Assembly (NCBI GenBank): GCA_964583615.1
Contig: CAZOWM010000026.1
Location: 1-49,597 of the forward strand
Origin: CAZOWM01 sp964583615
GTDB lineage: Bacteria > Spirochaetota > B62-G9 > DRHN01
Reading direction: 5' to 3'
DNA: 49,597 nucleotides
In this document: piece after piece, positions 31,829-39,731 of the stretch
How positions within the stretch are numbered: the first letter of the stretch is position 1
How the letters are laid out: each line of letters opens with the position of its first letter
Translations under genes and position numbers: made by a program
Notes under the pieces: generated by a model
What the model was told of the DNA's origin: nothing
The model's input: the letters and a program-made list of their open reading frames with translations, nothing else
The model's database searches: none

Positions 31829-33568
31829 ATGTCAGCAATGAATCATTTTGAAGTATTGATCAGCTCTATACGAAGTGCACGCAAAAGGATCATATCGAGC
31901 GCGCTCATTATTTCATTCATCAGTCTTCTCGTATTCGTATTTGGATCATACTTGTTTTTCTTTCAGTATATTACACGTCTCTCGAATGAGTATTACGGTG
32001 CCATTCTTAAAAACGTATCAGAATACCAGGGGGTATCGATTGGAAAGGAAACCTACTGGGATGATCTCAGGGAAATCTCTCTGGAAATGAAGAACCACCG
32101 GGGCGTGGTTGAGGTATGGAGTACCGACCGGTTCGGGAAACTGATCTTTCATTCGGATGCGGTTATCTTCAGTGAATACAAATCGAAGAGGCTCCCTTTA
32201 GAATATTACGACAGTATCAATCATATGTGGGAGTTTCAGCAGGGATATCCCCAAATCAATATCGAGGAAACCGATAGCTGGTTTTTGCAGCGACTTTCGA
32301 TTCCCCTCTACCCCTTCGGCCGAGAGGATTACGACTTCGTTATCGGAATGGACGTGAAAAGGATCATCTTCCTGCCGGATAACATGCTCCACATTCAGCT
32401 TTTTCTTGCAGGGTTCATACTCTTTTCGCTTTTCGTTCTGTTTTTCCCTTTATTCATATGGATGCGGAGCCGCTTCAGCGCGGTGATGTCAAGAGCACGT
32501 TACGTCGCCGGGTCTATGAACCTAGCTCAGGTATCCCAGGCCCCCCCATCCGGGAAAACCGCTGCGCAACAAAAGGAAGAAGAATCGGTACCTACAGGCT
32601 CTCCCCCCGACGAACGCCTAACTCCGCGGTGGGAAATGGAACCCCGTCTCGCGGAAGAGCGTGAGGAGCAACGTCAAGCTCAACCCCCCTCTTTTGTCGC
32701 TGAAGAAATAGATAGGGAGCTTTTCACCCGATCCGCACCATTTCCCGAACGGCATGAAGAGACCAGTACTCAAACGCGCGCGGAGGAAACGGCTCATGCA
32801 CCTGTGATGAGCGCGGGCGAGGAGAAAAAAATCGAAGAGCAGCTCAGGACGAACCCAACTCTTATCCTTATGGATATGAAGCATTCTCTGTATAAGAAAA
32901 AAAATCTTGACCTTCCCTTTATACAAACGATCAGTCATGTATACCATTCAAAAACATCGAGCGGGAGTTATCTGCTTTATCAACAGAAAGAAAGGCAGCA
33001 CCTCTATTTAATGTTCTCTTATCCAGATATAAATCTTGAATTCGCGGCAGAACAGTTGAACGAAATATCAAACTGTGTGCATTCTGAATTTGAAGAATCA
33101 GGGGACAACAGGAGCGTCTTGAAAGGGTTGAACAATTACTGCGTGGAAAACAATATTCACATCGATGCGTCCGTAGTGACAATTGACGAAAGTGACGGAA
33201 AGGTGGCATATACATCGTGTGGAGAAGGATATGCGCTGTACCTCAAGCATAACGAGGAAACGGTAAAGGAATTAAAGCTTGATCTTTCGGGACTTGGCAG
33301 ACTGTCGGAAGATGAATTCGAAGAGGCTTTTTCCTATGCAGAGATTGACTTTGTTTCAAACGACCTGTTTGTTCTTTTACCTCAGAACGGTACTGAGATC
33401 AGGATTGGAGAAAAAACACTCATCGATATCCTGAAGGAAATGCTGCTCGAGAACAAAGACCGCAAGGTAAGCGAAATCGGAGATGCAATAAACGGTGTGA
33501 TAGAACCCCATAAAAAATCTGCACCGAAATTTCCCGAATCAGGGTTTATGATTATGAAGTTTCAGTAA
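31829..33568 (+). CDS. Two-transmembrane receptor-like protein with degenerate SpoIIE/PP2C-like domain
   Basis: 579 residues. Transmembrane helices at about 21-47 and about 187-213 flank a 140-residue extracytoplasmic region of sensor-like size. A proline- and glutamate-rich linker (about 215-335) leads to a C-terminal domain of about 235 residues. The order of elements in that domain follows a SpoIIE phosphatase: a strand-turn pair, a helix with LNEISNCVHSEF, LKGLNNYCVENN, IDASVVTIDESDGKVAYTSCGEGYALYL, then LFVLLPQNGTE. The metal-binding aspartates are missing: GDYYD reads as GSYLLY, the DxSGHG motif as SYPDIN, and the terminal DG motif as QNG. It is therefore likely a pseudophosphatase binding module. 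The assignment is by pattern only. It follows the beta-helix gene by 42 bases. Confidence 0.7.
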   Translation: MSAMNHFEVLISSIRSARKRIISSALIISFISLLVFVFGSYLFFFQYITRLSNEYYGAILKNVSEYQGVSIGKETYWDDLREISLEMKNHRGVVEVWSTDRFGKLIFHSDAVIFSEYKSKRLPLEYYDSINHMWEFQQGYPQINIEETDSWFLQRLSIPLYPFGREDYDFVIGMDVKRIIFLPDNMLHIQLFLAGFILFSLFVLFFPLFIWMRSRFSAVMSRARYVAGSMNLAQVSQAPPSGKTAAQQKEEESVPTGSPPDERLTPRWEMEPRLAEEREEQRQAQPPSFVAEEIDRELFTRSAPFPERHEETSTQTRAEETAHAPVMSAGEEKKIEEQLRTNPTLILMDMKHSLYKKKNLDLPFIQTISHVYHSKTSSGSYLLYQQKERQHLYLMFSYPDINLEFAAEQLNEISNCVHSEFEESGDNRSVLKGLNNYCVENNIHIDASVVTIDESDGKVAYTSCGEGYALYLKHNEETVKELKLDLSGLGRLSEDEFEEAFSYAEIDFVSNDLFVLLPQNGTEIRIGEKTLIDILKEMLLENKDRKVSEIGDAINGVIEPHKKSAPKFPESGFMIMKFQ

Positions 33569-33617
33569 TCAATACGTGATGTTTTCGATGGAATCGTAAA
33601 ATTTCGTATGAAATATC

Positions 33618-33646
33618 TTGACTTTTCCGCGATCTGTATGTAATAT
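33618..33646 (+). promoter_or_regulatory. Predicted promoter of the rimP-nusA-infB operon
   Basis: TTGACT at 33618-33623 and TAATAT at 33641-33646 are 17 bases apart. It lies 50 bases after the preceding gene and about 90 bases before rimP. Transcription would start near 33653, so that the terminator at 33678 falls inside the leader. Confidence 0.5.
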
Positions 33647-33677
33647 ATGAACAGATATCTGATTGAGATTGTGCTTG

Positions 33678-33704
33678 AAGAGTCGCTCAGCCGACTCTTT
33701 TTTT
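33678..33704 (+). terminator. Intrinsic terminator in the leader of rimP-nusA-infB
   Basis: Perfect 8-base stem AAGAGTCG (33678-33685) and CGACTCTT (33692-33699) around the 6-base loop CTCAGC, followed by an uninterrupted T-run through 33704. It is downstream of the predicted promoter and 33 bases before the rimP start. It could simply end transcripts arriving from the 31.8-33.6 kb gene, or act as a leader attenuator. Confidence 0.8.
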
Positions 33705-33737
33705 ATTGTTATTTTCACAATACATGATCGAGCGGAT

Positions 33738-34196
33738 GTGGGAAAAAAAGAACTGTACGAAGAAGTGCGCACAATCACAGAACCGATCGGTCTTGTCGTT
33801 GTGGATCTCGCAATCAAAGAGGGTAGAGAAGGAACGAATATTTACCTTGTCATACACAAGGATACGGGAGTGACGCTTCAGGATTGCGAGCGGGTATCGC
33901 AGTTGTTGAACGATAGGCTCTCTGTTCTCGGAAATGTATGGGGAAAGAAGGATTTCAGTTTACAGGTTTCTTCGCCCGGACTTTACAGAGAGTTCAAGAA
34001 TAAGAGAGAATACAACATCTTTCGTTCTCGACAGGTGAAAATAATATTAAAGAAACCCTATGAGGACATCTCTAATAATCCGGTTCTTGAAGGGAAACTC
34101 GTGAACATGGAAGATGACATCGTGTCCATCGAAATAGCCGGCAGGACAATTGAGGTTCCCCTTCAGAGAATAAGCAGAACAAAGCTGAACGGATAA
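33738..34196 (+). CDS. rimP: Ribosome maturation factor RimP
   Basis: 152 residues from the GTG at 33738, the usual RimP size. The open frame continues 25 codons upstream, but that part overlaps the terminator hairpin and is not RimP-like. The N-terminal domain has ITEPIGLVVVDLAIKEGREGTNIYLVIHKDTGVTLQDCERVSQLL; the signature VSSPGLYREFKN (usual VSSPGldRPL) is present. The C-terminal SH3-like domain is about residues 95-152. RimP binds the 30S subunit during maturation. It is the first gene of the transcription/translation operon, as in many bacteria. No ideal ribosome site is seen before the GTG. Confidence 0.88.
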   Translation: MGKKELYEEVRTITEPIGLVVVDLAIKEGREGTNIYLVIHKDTGVTLQDCERVSQLLNDRLSVLGNVWGKKDFSLQVSSPGLYREFKNKREYNIFRSRQVKIILKKPYEDISNNPVLEGKLVNMEDDIVSIEIAGRTIEVPLQRISRTKLNG

Positions 34197-34334
34197 GAGG
34201 TGTTACGCAACACAGGTTCAAGCTTGTGACAAGAGACGGTCTGAGCATGAAAAATATCGATAAATTCCGTGCTGACATGTCAGGGAGGAACATGCTTTAC
34301 CTGTGATCTGAGAGAAAAGGGAATTGGAGGGAAT

Positions 34335-35792
34335 ATGGCAGGCGAGTTTGCAGATGCAGTGAAAGAGCTCGTTGCTGACAAGGGGATTTCTGAAGACTTG
34401 ATTCTAAAAACAATCGAAATGGCACTCCTTGCGGCGTACAAAAAACGATTTGGAACAACATCCAATGCGGAAACCTACCTTGATGAAGAGCATCACCTTG
34501 TGAAAATTTATTCGAAAAAGGAAATCGTCGATGAGGTGAACAATCCTGTGTTTGAGATCAATCTCAAGGATGCGAAGAAACTCCACTCGGGGGCAGAGAT
34601 TGGTGATGAACTCTTGATCGAGGTAAAGCCGGAAGATTTTGGGCGGATTGCCGCGCAGACAGCAAAACAAGTTGTCAGACAGAGGCTCAAGGAAATTGAA
34701 AAAGATGTAGTCTACAATGAGTACAAACAGCGTGAAGGGGAGATGATCGTCGGGTACTATCAGAGAGAACGTGCAGGCACGATTTACATCAACCTGGGGA
34801 GGGCAGAGGGGATCCTGCCGAAAAGCCAGCAGTCGCCTCGGGAACACTATTCCCTCGGAGACAGAGTCAAAACGTATCTTCTTGAGGTAAGAAAAGAAAC
34901 AAAAGGTCCTCAGATTGTTCTTTCACGAAGCCACCCGGCATTCGTGAAGAAGATCTTTGAGCTCGAAGTTCCCGAAATCGCTGATGGCACCATACTCATC
35001 AAGGATATTGTCCGCGATCCTGGTTACAGAACGAAAGTTGCTGTGTTCTCTCCACGCGAGGAGATAGACCCTGTGGGAGCGTGTGTCGGACTGAGGGGGA
35101 TACGCATTCAGGCCATCGTGAGCGAGCTCGAGGGCGAGAAAATCGATATTATCAAGTGGGACACTGATGTAAAAAGATATATAGCGAATGCGATGAACCC
35201 AGTGAAAATTCTTCGAATATTCGTAATCGATGAGGAGAATCAGGAAGCGATTGTGGTTGTTCCCGAGTCACAGCTTGCCATCGCCATAGGCCGTCAGGGG
35301 CAAAATATCCGCCTTGTATCGAAACTCGTTGGGTGGAAGCTCGATGTGATCACGGAACTCGATTTCGAGAAATCAGAATATGCAGATTTTGCCAGAAAGG
35401 CGGCTGACGAGCTTTTCAGCGTGGAAGAAGAAGCAGAAACGGAAGTGACGTCTCTGCAGGATATTCCCGGTATCGAACAGGAAGAACTTAAAATTCTTGA
35501 AAAGGCAGGTTACACGAACATCGAGGATGTCATTGACAAAAGTCCTGAAACACTCGTCCAGATCGAGGGCATAGACGAAGGCATGGCAAAAAAAATCCTG
35601 AGTACCATTTCCGAAAACGTCGAAATCGTTGAGGAAGAGGTGGTGCAGACTGAAGAAAAAAAACCCCAGGCGGCAGAAGAAAGCGCAGATGTTGAGTACT
35701 ATGAGTGCCCGAACTGCGGTGCACGAATCACTGAGGGTATGTCGAAGTGTCCTTCCTGCGGAGTTGAGCTCGAATTTAAAGAAGAAGATTAG
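34335..35792 (+). CDS. nusA: Transcription factor NusA with C-terminal zinc ribbon
   Basis: 485 residues from the ATG at 34335, which follows TTGGAGGG by 5 bases. Domains in order: N-terminal RNA-polymerase-binding domain (about 1-125), S1 (about 130-200, YYQRERAGTIYINLGRAEG), two KH domains (about 205-345, with VGACVGLRGIRIQAI and IAIGRQGQNIRL), and a helix-hairpin-helix pair in the C-terminal part (DIPGIEQEEL, IEGIDEGMAKKIL). The last 30 residues are CPNCG-x10-CPSCG, a complete four-cysteine zinc ribbon (Cys458, 461, 472, 475) that is not part of the standard NusA layout. NusA controls pausing, termination and antitermination. The 138-base gap after rimP contains a GTGTT/AACAC hairpin and a CTGACATGTCAG palindrome. 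Confidence 0.95.
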   Translation: MAGEFADAVKELVADKGISEDLILKTIEMALLAAYKKRFGTTSNAETYLDEEHHLVKIYSKKEIVDEVNNPVFEINLKDAKKLHSGAEIGDELLIEVKPEDFGRIAAQTAKQVVRQRLKEIEKDVVYNEYKQREGEMIVGYYQRERAGTIYINLGRAEGILPKSQQSPREHYSLGDRVKTYLLEVRKETKGPQIVLSRSHPAFVKKIFELEVPEIADGTILIKDIVRDPGYRTKVAVFSPREEIDPVGACVGLRGIRIQAIVSELEGEKIDIIKWDTDVKRYIANAMNPVKILRIFVIDEENQEAIVVVPESQLAIAIGRQGQNIRLVSKLVGWKLDVITELDFEKSEYADFARKAADELFSVEEEAETEVTSLQDIPGIEQEELKILEKAGYTNIEDVIDKSPETLVQIEGIDEGMAKKILSTISENVEIVEEEVVQTEEKKPQAAEESADVEYYECPNCGARITEGMSKCPSCGVELEFKEED

Positions 35793-35886
35793 GTTTTTAC
35801 TTGTTTTGTATGTGTAAAATGCATATTTTCAATTGAATGTGTGACGGGCGCATTCAAGCCGGTTTTATTCTTCATCGAGGTATGAC

Positions 35887-38280
35887 ATGAAGGTTGATGA
35901 GTTGGCAAAATCCCAGGACATGACTTCGAAGGAAGTTTTAAATGTGCTCGACACACTTGGAATAAAGAACAAGAAGTCGACGAGCAGGTTGAACGAAAAA
36001 GAAGTTGAGAATGTCCGCCAGTACATATCTGAGAACATCGAAAAAAAGCCTGAAGTGGCGCTCATCAAAAAGAAAGCGAAGCCGGAAGAGGAAGAACATA
36101 AAAAAATCGTCATCAAAAAGAAGAAGGTAATAATTCTAAAAAAACCTCATAAAGCGGTGTCGCCTGAGGAAAAGAAACCAGAAGTTCGAACGAAAGCTGA
36201 AAGGGCGCCTGTAAAGAAGAAAGAAGAGGGGGGTGTCACAGGAGCGAAAGCGGTGAAGGAAGCTGCCGCACCTGGTCGAGTGCGGGTCGAGGGCAAGAAA
36301 GAGGAAGCTCAGAAAAAGGAAGAGAAGAAGCCCGTCTTCAGGCTCAAGGAGAAGAAAGGACCGAAAGAGGAGCAGAAAGAAGCAGGGAAAAAACCCCAGA
36401 GAGGAAAAAGATACACTTTCAGGAGAGAAAAGAGACTCGAGGAAGAGGAAGAAGCAAACCTCGACAAATTGTTACAGTATAAGAGAAAAGACATAAGAAC
36501 ATCGCAGGTCAGTCCGGTCCCAAAGGAGATAGAAATCCTCGAGACAATAACCGTCGGCGAACTGGCGAGGAAGATGAATCTCAAAGCCAGCGATCTGATA
36601 TCAAAACTGATCGCTCTCGGGGTAATGGCGCGTATCAACGACCAGATCGACGCGGAAACAGCAACTCTCGTCGCGTCAGAATACGGCTGTGAAGCGAAAG
36701 TCATTTCGCTTTACGAGCAGACGGTAATCGAAGACAGGGAGGACAAACCCGAAGACCTGGTGCCCCGTTCTCCCGTTGTTACGATAATGGGGCATGTTGA
36801 TCACGGAAAGACCAAATTGCTTGATGCGATCAGAAACAGTAATGTGGTCGCCACAGAGACCGGAGGTATCACACAGCATATCGGTGCATACAAGGTAAAC
36901 ATCAAAGACAGGGAAATTGTGTTTCTCGACACTCCCGGTCATGAGGCGTTCACCATGATGAGGGCGCGCGGTGCCAAGGTAACAGATATTGTCGTGCTCG
37001 TTGTTGCAGCGGACGACGGTGTCATGCCGCAGACGGTGGAGGCAATCAGCCATGCGAAGGAAGCTGCGGTTCCCGTCGTTGTTGCGATAAACAAGATCGA
37101 TATTCACGGCGCAAATCCGGACAAAGTGAGAAACGAGCTCGCAGAGCGGGGTATTGTTCCTGAAGCATGGGGTGGTGAAGTTCTTATGGCGGAAGTTTCC
37201 GCATTAAAGAAGACGGGGATCGACAAGCTCCTCGAAGCGATCCTTCTCCAGGCAGAAATGCTTGATCTCAGGGCAAATCCAAACAGAAGTGCGCAGGGCA
37301 CGATCATCGAATCCAAGATCGACAGGGGGAGAGGAATTGTCGCCACTGTTCTCGTCAGCAAGGGGACTCTGAAATTACAGGACCCGTTTGTAGCGGGGAT
37401 TTACGCAGGCAGAGTAAGGGCTATGTTCAATGAGAACGGTGTTTCGCTTGAATCTGCCGGACCGTCAGATCCTATTGAGGTCATCGGTTTTTCCGGACTT
37501 CCCATAGCCGGGGATCCCTTTCAGGTCATGGAAAACGAGAAGGTCGCAAAGCAGATAGGGCAGAAGAGACAGGAACTGAAGAGACTCGAGGAATCTCAGA
37601 ATGTGAAAAAAGTGACGCTTGAAAACCTCTACGAGCAGATCAAGGAAGGGGAGATTCAGGAGCTGAAGGTCATTATCAAAGCTGATGTACAGGGTTCTGT
37701 GGAAGCGCTACGGGATTCGCTCGAAAGGCTCTCCAACACGCAGGTGCGGCTCAACTGCATTCATGAAGGAGTGGGGGCAATCAATGAGACAGATGTGGGC
37801 CTTGCTTCCGCATCAAATGCGATCATTATTGGGTTCCGCGTCAGACCGAATACCAAGGCGAGCGAACTTGCGAAAAAGGAAAAGGTGGATATCAGGCGAT
37901 ACGGAATCATCTATGATGTGATCGAGGACGTGAGGTCCGCCATGGAAGGCCTGCTTGCTCCGGAACTCCGTGAAGAGATTGTCGGAACTGCCGAAGTGCG
38001 CAAAGTGTTCAAGGTGCCCAAGATCGGCAACATTGCTGGATCTTACGTGGGCAGCGGACGGGTGACGCGCGGTGACAACGTAAAGGTGATCAGAGACGGC
38101 ATCGAGATTTACACTGGAAAGGTAGAAGGACTCAAACGGTTCAAGGAGGATGCAAAGGAGGTCCAGTCCGGGTTCGAATGCGGAATCAAAATAGACAACT
38201 TTGACGACCTCAAGGAAGGTGATGTGTTCGAGACATTCGTCATCCATGAAATTGCGCAAAAGCTCGACGTGAATGCATGA
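35887..38280 (+). CDS. infB: Translation initiation factor IF-2
   Basis: 797 residues. An IF2_N motif (about 1-50, MKVDELAKSQDMTSKEVLNVL) precedes a very basic and acidic repetitive linker (about 55-205). A second IF2_N unit (ITVGELARKMNLKASDL) is followed by the GTPase domain with G1 GHVDHGKT, G2 GGITQHIGAY, G3 DTPGHEAF, G4 NKID and G5 SALK. Beta-barrel domain II and the C-terminal fMet-tRNA-binding part follow. IF-2 places initiator tRNA on the 30S subunit and promotes subunit joining. The gene is 94 bases after nusA and 12 bases before rbfA. Confidence 0.97.
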   Translation: MKVDELAKSQDMTSKEVLNVLDTLGIKNKKSTSRLNEKEVENVRQYISENIEKKPEVALIKKKAKPEEEEHKKIVIKKKKVIILKKPHKAVSPEEKKPEVRTKAERAPVKKKEEGGVTGAKAVKEAAAPGRVRVEGKKEEAQKKEEKKPVFRLKEKKGPKEEQKEAGKKPQRGKRYTFRREKRLEEEEEANLDKLLQYKRKDIRTSQVSPVPKEIEILETITVGELARKMNLKASDLISKLIALGVMARINDQIDAETATLVASEYGCEAKVISLYEQTVIEDREDKPEDLVPRSPVVTIMGHVDHGKTKLLDAIRNSNVVATETGGITQHIGAYKVNIKDREIVFLDTPGHEAFTMMRARGAKVTDIVVLVVAADDGVMPQTVEAISHAKEAAVPVVVAINKIDIHGANPDKVRNELAERGIVPEAWGGEVLMAEVSALKKTGIDKLLEAILLQAEMLDLRANPNRSAQGTIIESKIDRGRGIVATVLVSKGTLKLQDPFVAGIYAGRVRAMFNENGVSLESAGPSDPIEVIGFSGLPIAGDPFQVMENEKVAKQIGQKRQELKRLEESQNVKKVTLENLYEQIKEGEIQELKVIIKADVQGSVEALRDSLERLSNTQVRLNCIHEGVGAINETDVGLASASNAIIIGFRVRPNTKASELAKKEKVDIRRYGIIYDVIEDVRSAMEGLLAPELREEIVGTAEVRKVFKVPKIGNIAGSYVGSGRVTRGDNVKVIRDGIEIYTGKVEGLKRFKEDAKEVQSGFECGIKIDNFDDLKEGDVFETFVIHEIAQKLDVNA

Positions 38281-38292
38281 GATACACGATAA

Positions 38293-38679
38293 ATGGACAT
38301 AAAGTCAAAAAGACTAGAAGGATTGATCAAAGTAAAACTCTCTCTACTGCTCTTGAAAGGTCTTAAAGACCCCCGCCTCGAGTCATTTCTCACAATTCTC
38401 GATGTTTCCCTTTCCAAGGATGGGAGAACAGCCCGGGTAGTGGTTTCCGTGATCGGCACGGATGAGGAAAAGCAGTCTGCAATCCGCGGGCTCGAAAGCG
38501 CCCGGGGGTATATTCAAATGAGACTGGGAAAGGAATTGAGGGTCAAGTACATTCCCCATCTGTTTTTCCAGCTCGACGATAAAACAGAAGAAAGAGTCAG
38601 GTTCGTACACAGGCTCACGGAACTTGAGAGAAATGAAGATTCTGAGAACCCTGCCGGAGAGCAAAACGGGAACGACTAA
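38293..38679 (+). CDS. rbfA: Ribosome-binding factor A
   Basis: 128 residues. A KH-like small protein with the family patterns DPRLESFLTILDVSLSKDGRTARVVVSV, ARGYIQMRLGKELRVKYIPHLFFQLDDKTEER. RbfA binds the 30S subunit near helix 1 of 16S rRNA during late maturation and cold adaptation. It follows infB by 12 bases. YlxP, which intervenes between infB and rbfA in many Gram-positive bacteria, is absent here and is found instead at 317-604. The start ATG has no strong ribosome site and may depend on coupling to infB. Confidence 0.92.
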   Translation: MDIKSKRLEGLIKVKLSLLLLKGLKDPRLESFLTILDVSLSKDGRTARVVVSVIGTDEEKQSAIRGLESARGYIQMRLGKELRVKYIPHLFFQLDDKTEERVRFVHRLTELERNEDSENPAGEQNGND

Positions 38680-38732
38680 TTAAATGGGTATCAGTAATCT
38701 TCCCTTGAGGAGGTTGTTTTTCCGTCTTCGCC

Positions 38733-39731
38733 ATGTCAACAGAAAAGAACAAGCTCGAAGTGTGGTCATTGTTCACCGGAGCGGAGAACATCGTGCTCAC
38801 AACGCACGTGAGGCCGGACGGTGACGGGATAGCTTCAGAGCTTGCCCTTTATAGAATACTGAGATTCCTCGGGAAAAAGGTGTATGTGCTGAATCAGGAC
38901 AAAGTTCCGGATATGTACGTATGGCTTCCGGATTCTCAAAAAATAATTTCTCTGGATGAAAGCGGCAGTTTTCATCTTCCTTCAATCGATCTTTCCGTGC
39001 TTCTCGACTGTTCGAGCAGGGACAGGATCGGCTCCGTGTACGAATCTATCAAGCATTCGAAGACCATTGTCAGTATTGACCACCATCAGGACTCCGACTG
39101 CTTTCGGGACGGCTGTTATATTGATACCAGTGCTTCGAGTGTCGGAGAGCTTCTGTTCGGGGTGATACCCGACATAAAGAAGTACATCGACCATGAGGTC
39201 GCAACATGCTTCTATGCGTCAATCCTTACAGACACGGGGTCATTTGCATTTTCGAACACCTCGAAGAGAGTATTTCAGATTGTTGCAAAGCTCATGGATT
39301 ATGGCGTGTGCCCGGATCACGTATTTCAGATGATATACAATCAGAAAAAACTCAGTCATTTTCGTCTTCTCGGTAAAGCACTCGAGCTCATGAAAACGGA
39401 CGAAACAGGAAGGATCGTGTATGTAATCCTTCCCCTCACGGTGTATAAAAAAACCGGTGCGGGAGAGGAGGACAACGAAGGGATTCTCGAGGTAATCCGC
39501 GGGTTGAGAAACTGCGAGCTGATCATCATGCTCAGGCAGCTTAACCAGAAGAGCTTCAAAGGGAGCCTCAGGTCCATAAAAAGGGTGAACTGCAATTATC
39601 TCGCTCGTCTGTACGGAGGCGGCGGCCACTTCAAGGCGAGTGGTTTCGTGCAGAAGGGGGATGTGCGCAGGATGGGTCCTTCTATGGTGGAGAGAATTTG
39701 TCGTATCGTGAAGGAAAAAGGGTGGGTGTAA
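38733..39731 (+). CDS. nrnA: DHH-family phosphoesterase, NrnA-like (oligoribonuclease / pAp phosphatase)
   Basis: 332 residues. The DHH domain has HVRPDGDGIASELAL near residue 28, LLDCSSRDR, and the eponymous SIDHHQDSD; the C-terminal DHHA1 domain ends with YGGGGHFKASGF, carrying the GGGH substrate loop. NrnA degrades short RNA oligonucleotides and dephosphorylates 3'-phosphoadenosine 5'-phosphate; such genes commonly lie between rbfA and truB in this operon. A 53-base gap separates it from rbfA, with GAGGAGG about 20 bases before the ATG. The last 10 bases overlap the truB start region. Confidence 0.92.
   Translation: MSTEKNKLEVWSLFTGAENIVLTTHVRPDGDGIASELALYRILRFLGKKVYVLNQDKVPDMYVWLPDSQKIISLDESGSFHLPSIDLSVLLDCSSRDRIGSVYESIKHSKTIVSIDHHQDSDCFRDGCYIDTSASSVGELLFGVIPDIKKYIDHEVATCFYASILTDTGSFAFSNTSKRVFQIVAKLMDYGVCPDHVFQMIYNQKKLSHFRLLGKALELMKTDETGRIVYVILPLTVYKKTGAGEEDNEGILEVIRGLRNCELIIMLRQLNQKSFKGSLRSIKRVNCNYLARLYGGGGHFKASGFVQKGDVRRMGPSMVERICRIVKEKGWV

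Noticed and set aside
33663..33737. N-terminal extension of RimP from the ATG at 33663
   Set aside because: It would make a leader terminator hairpin part of the coding sequence and gives a protein longer than the family; the GTG at 33738 fits RimP better.
36050..36480. Repetitive Lys/Glu codons in infB as a tandem repeat
   Set aside because: This is the ordinary charged linker of IF-2, with no exact repeat unit.
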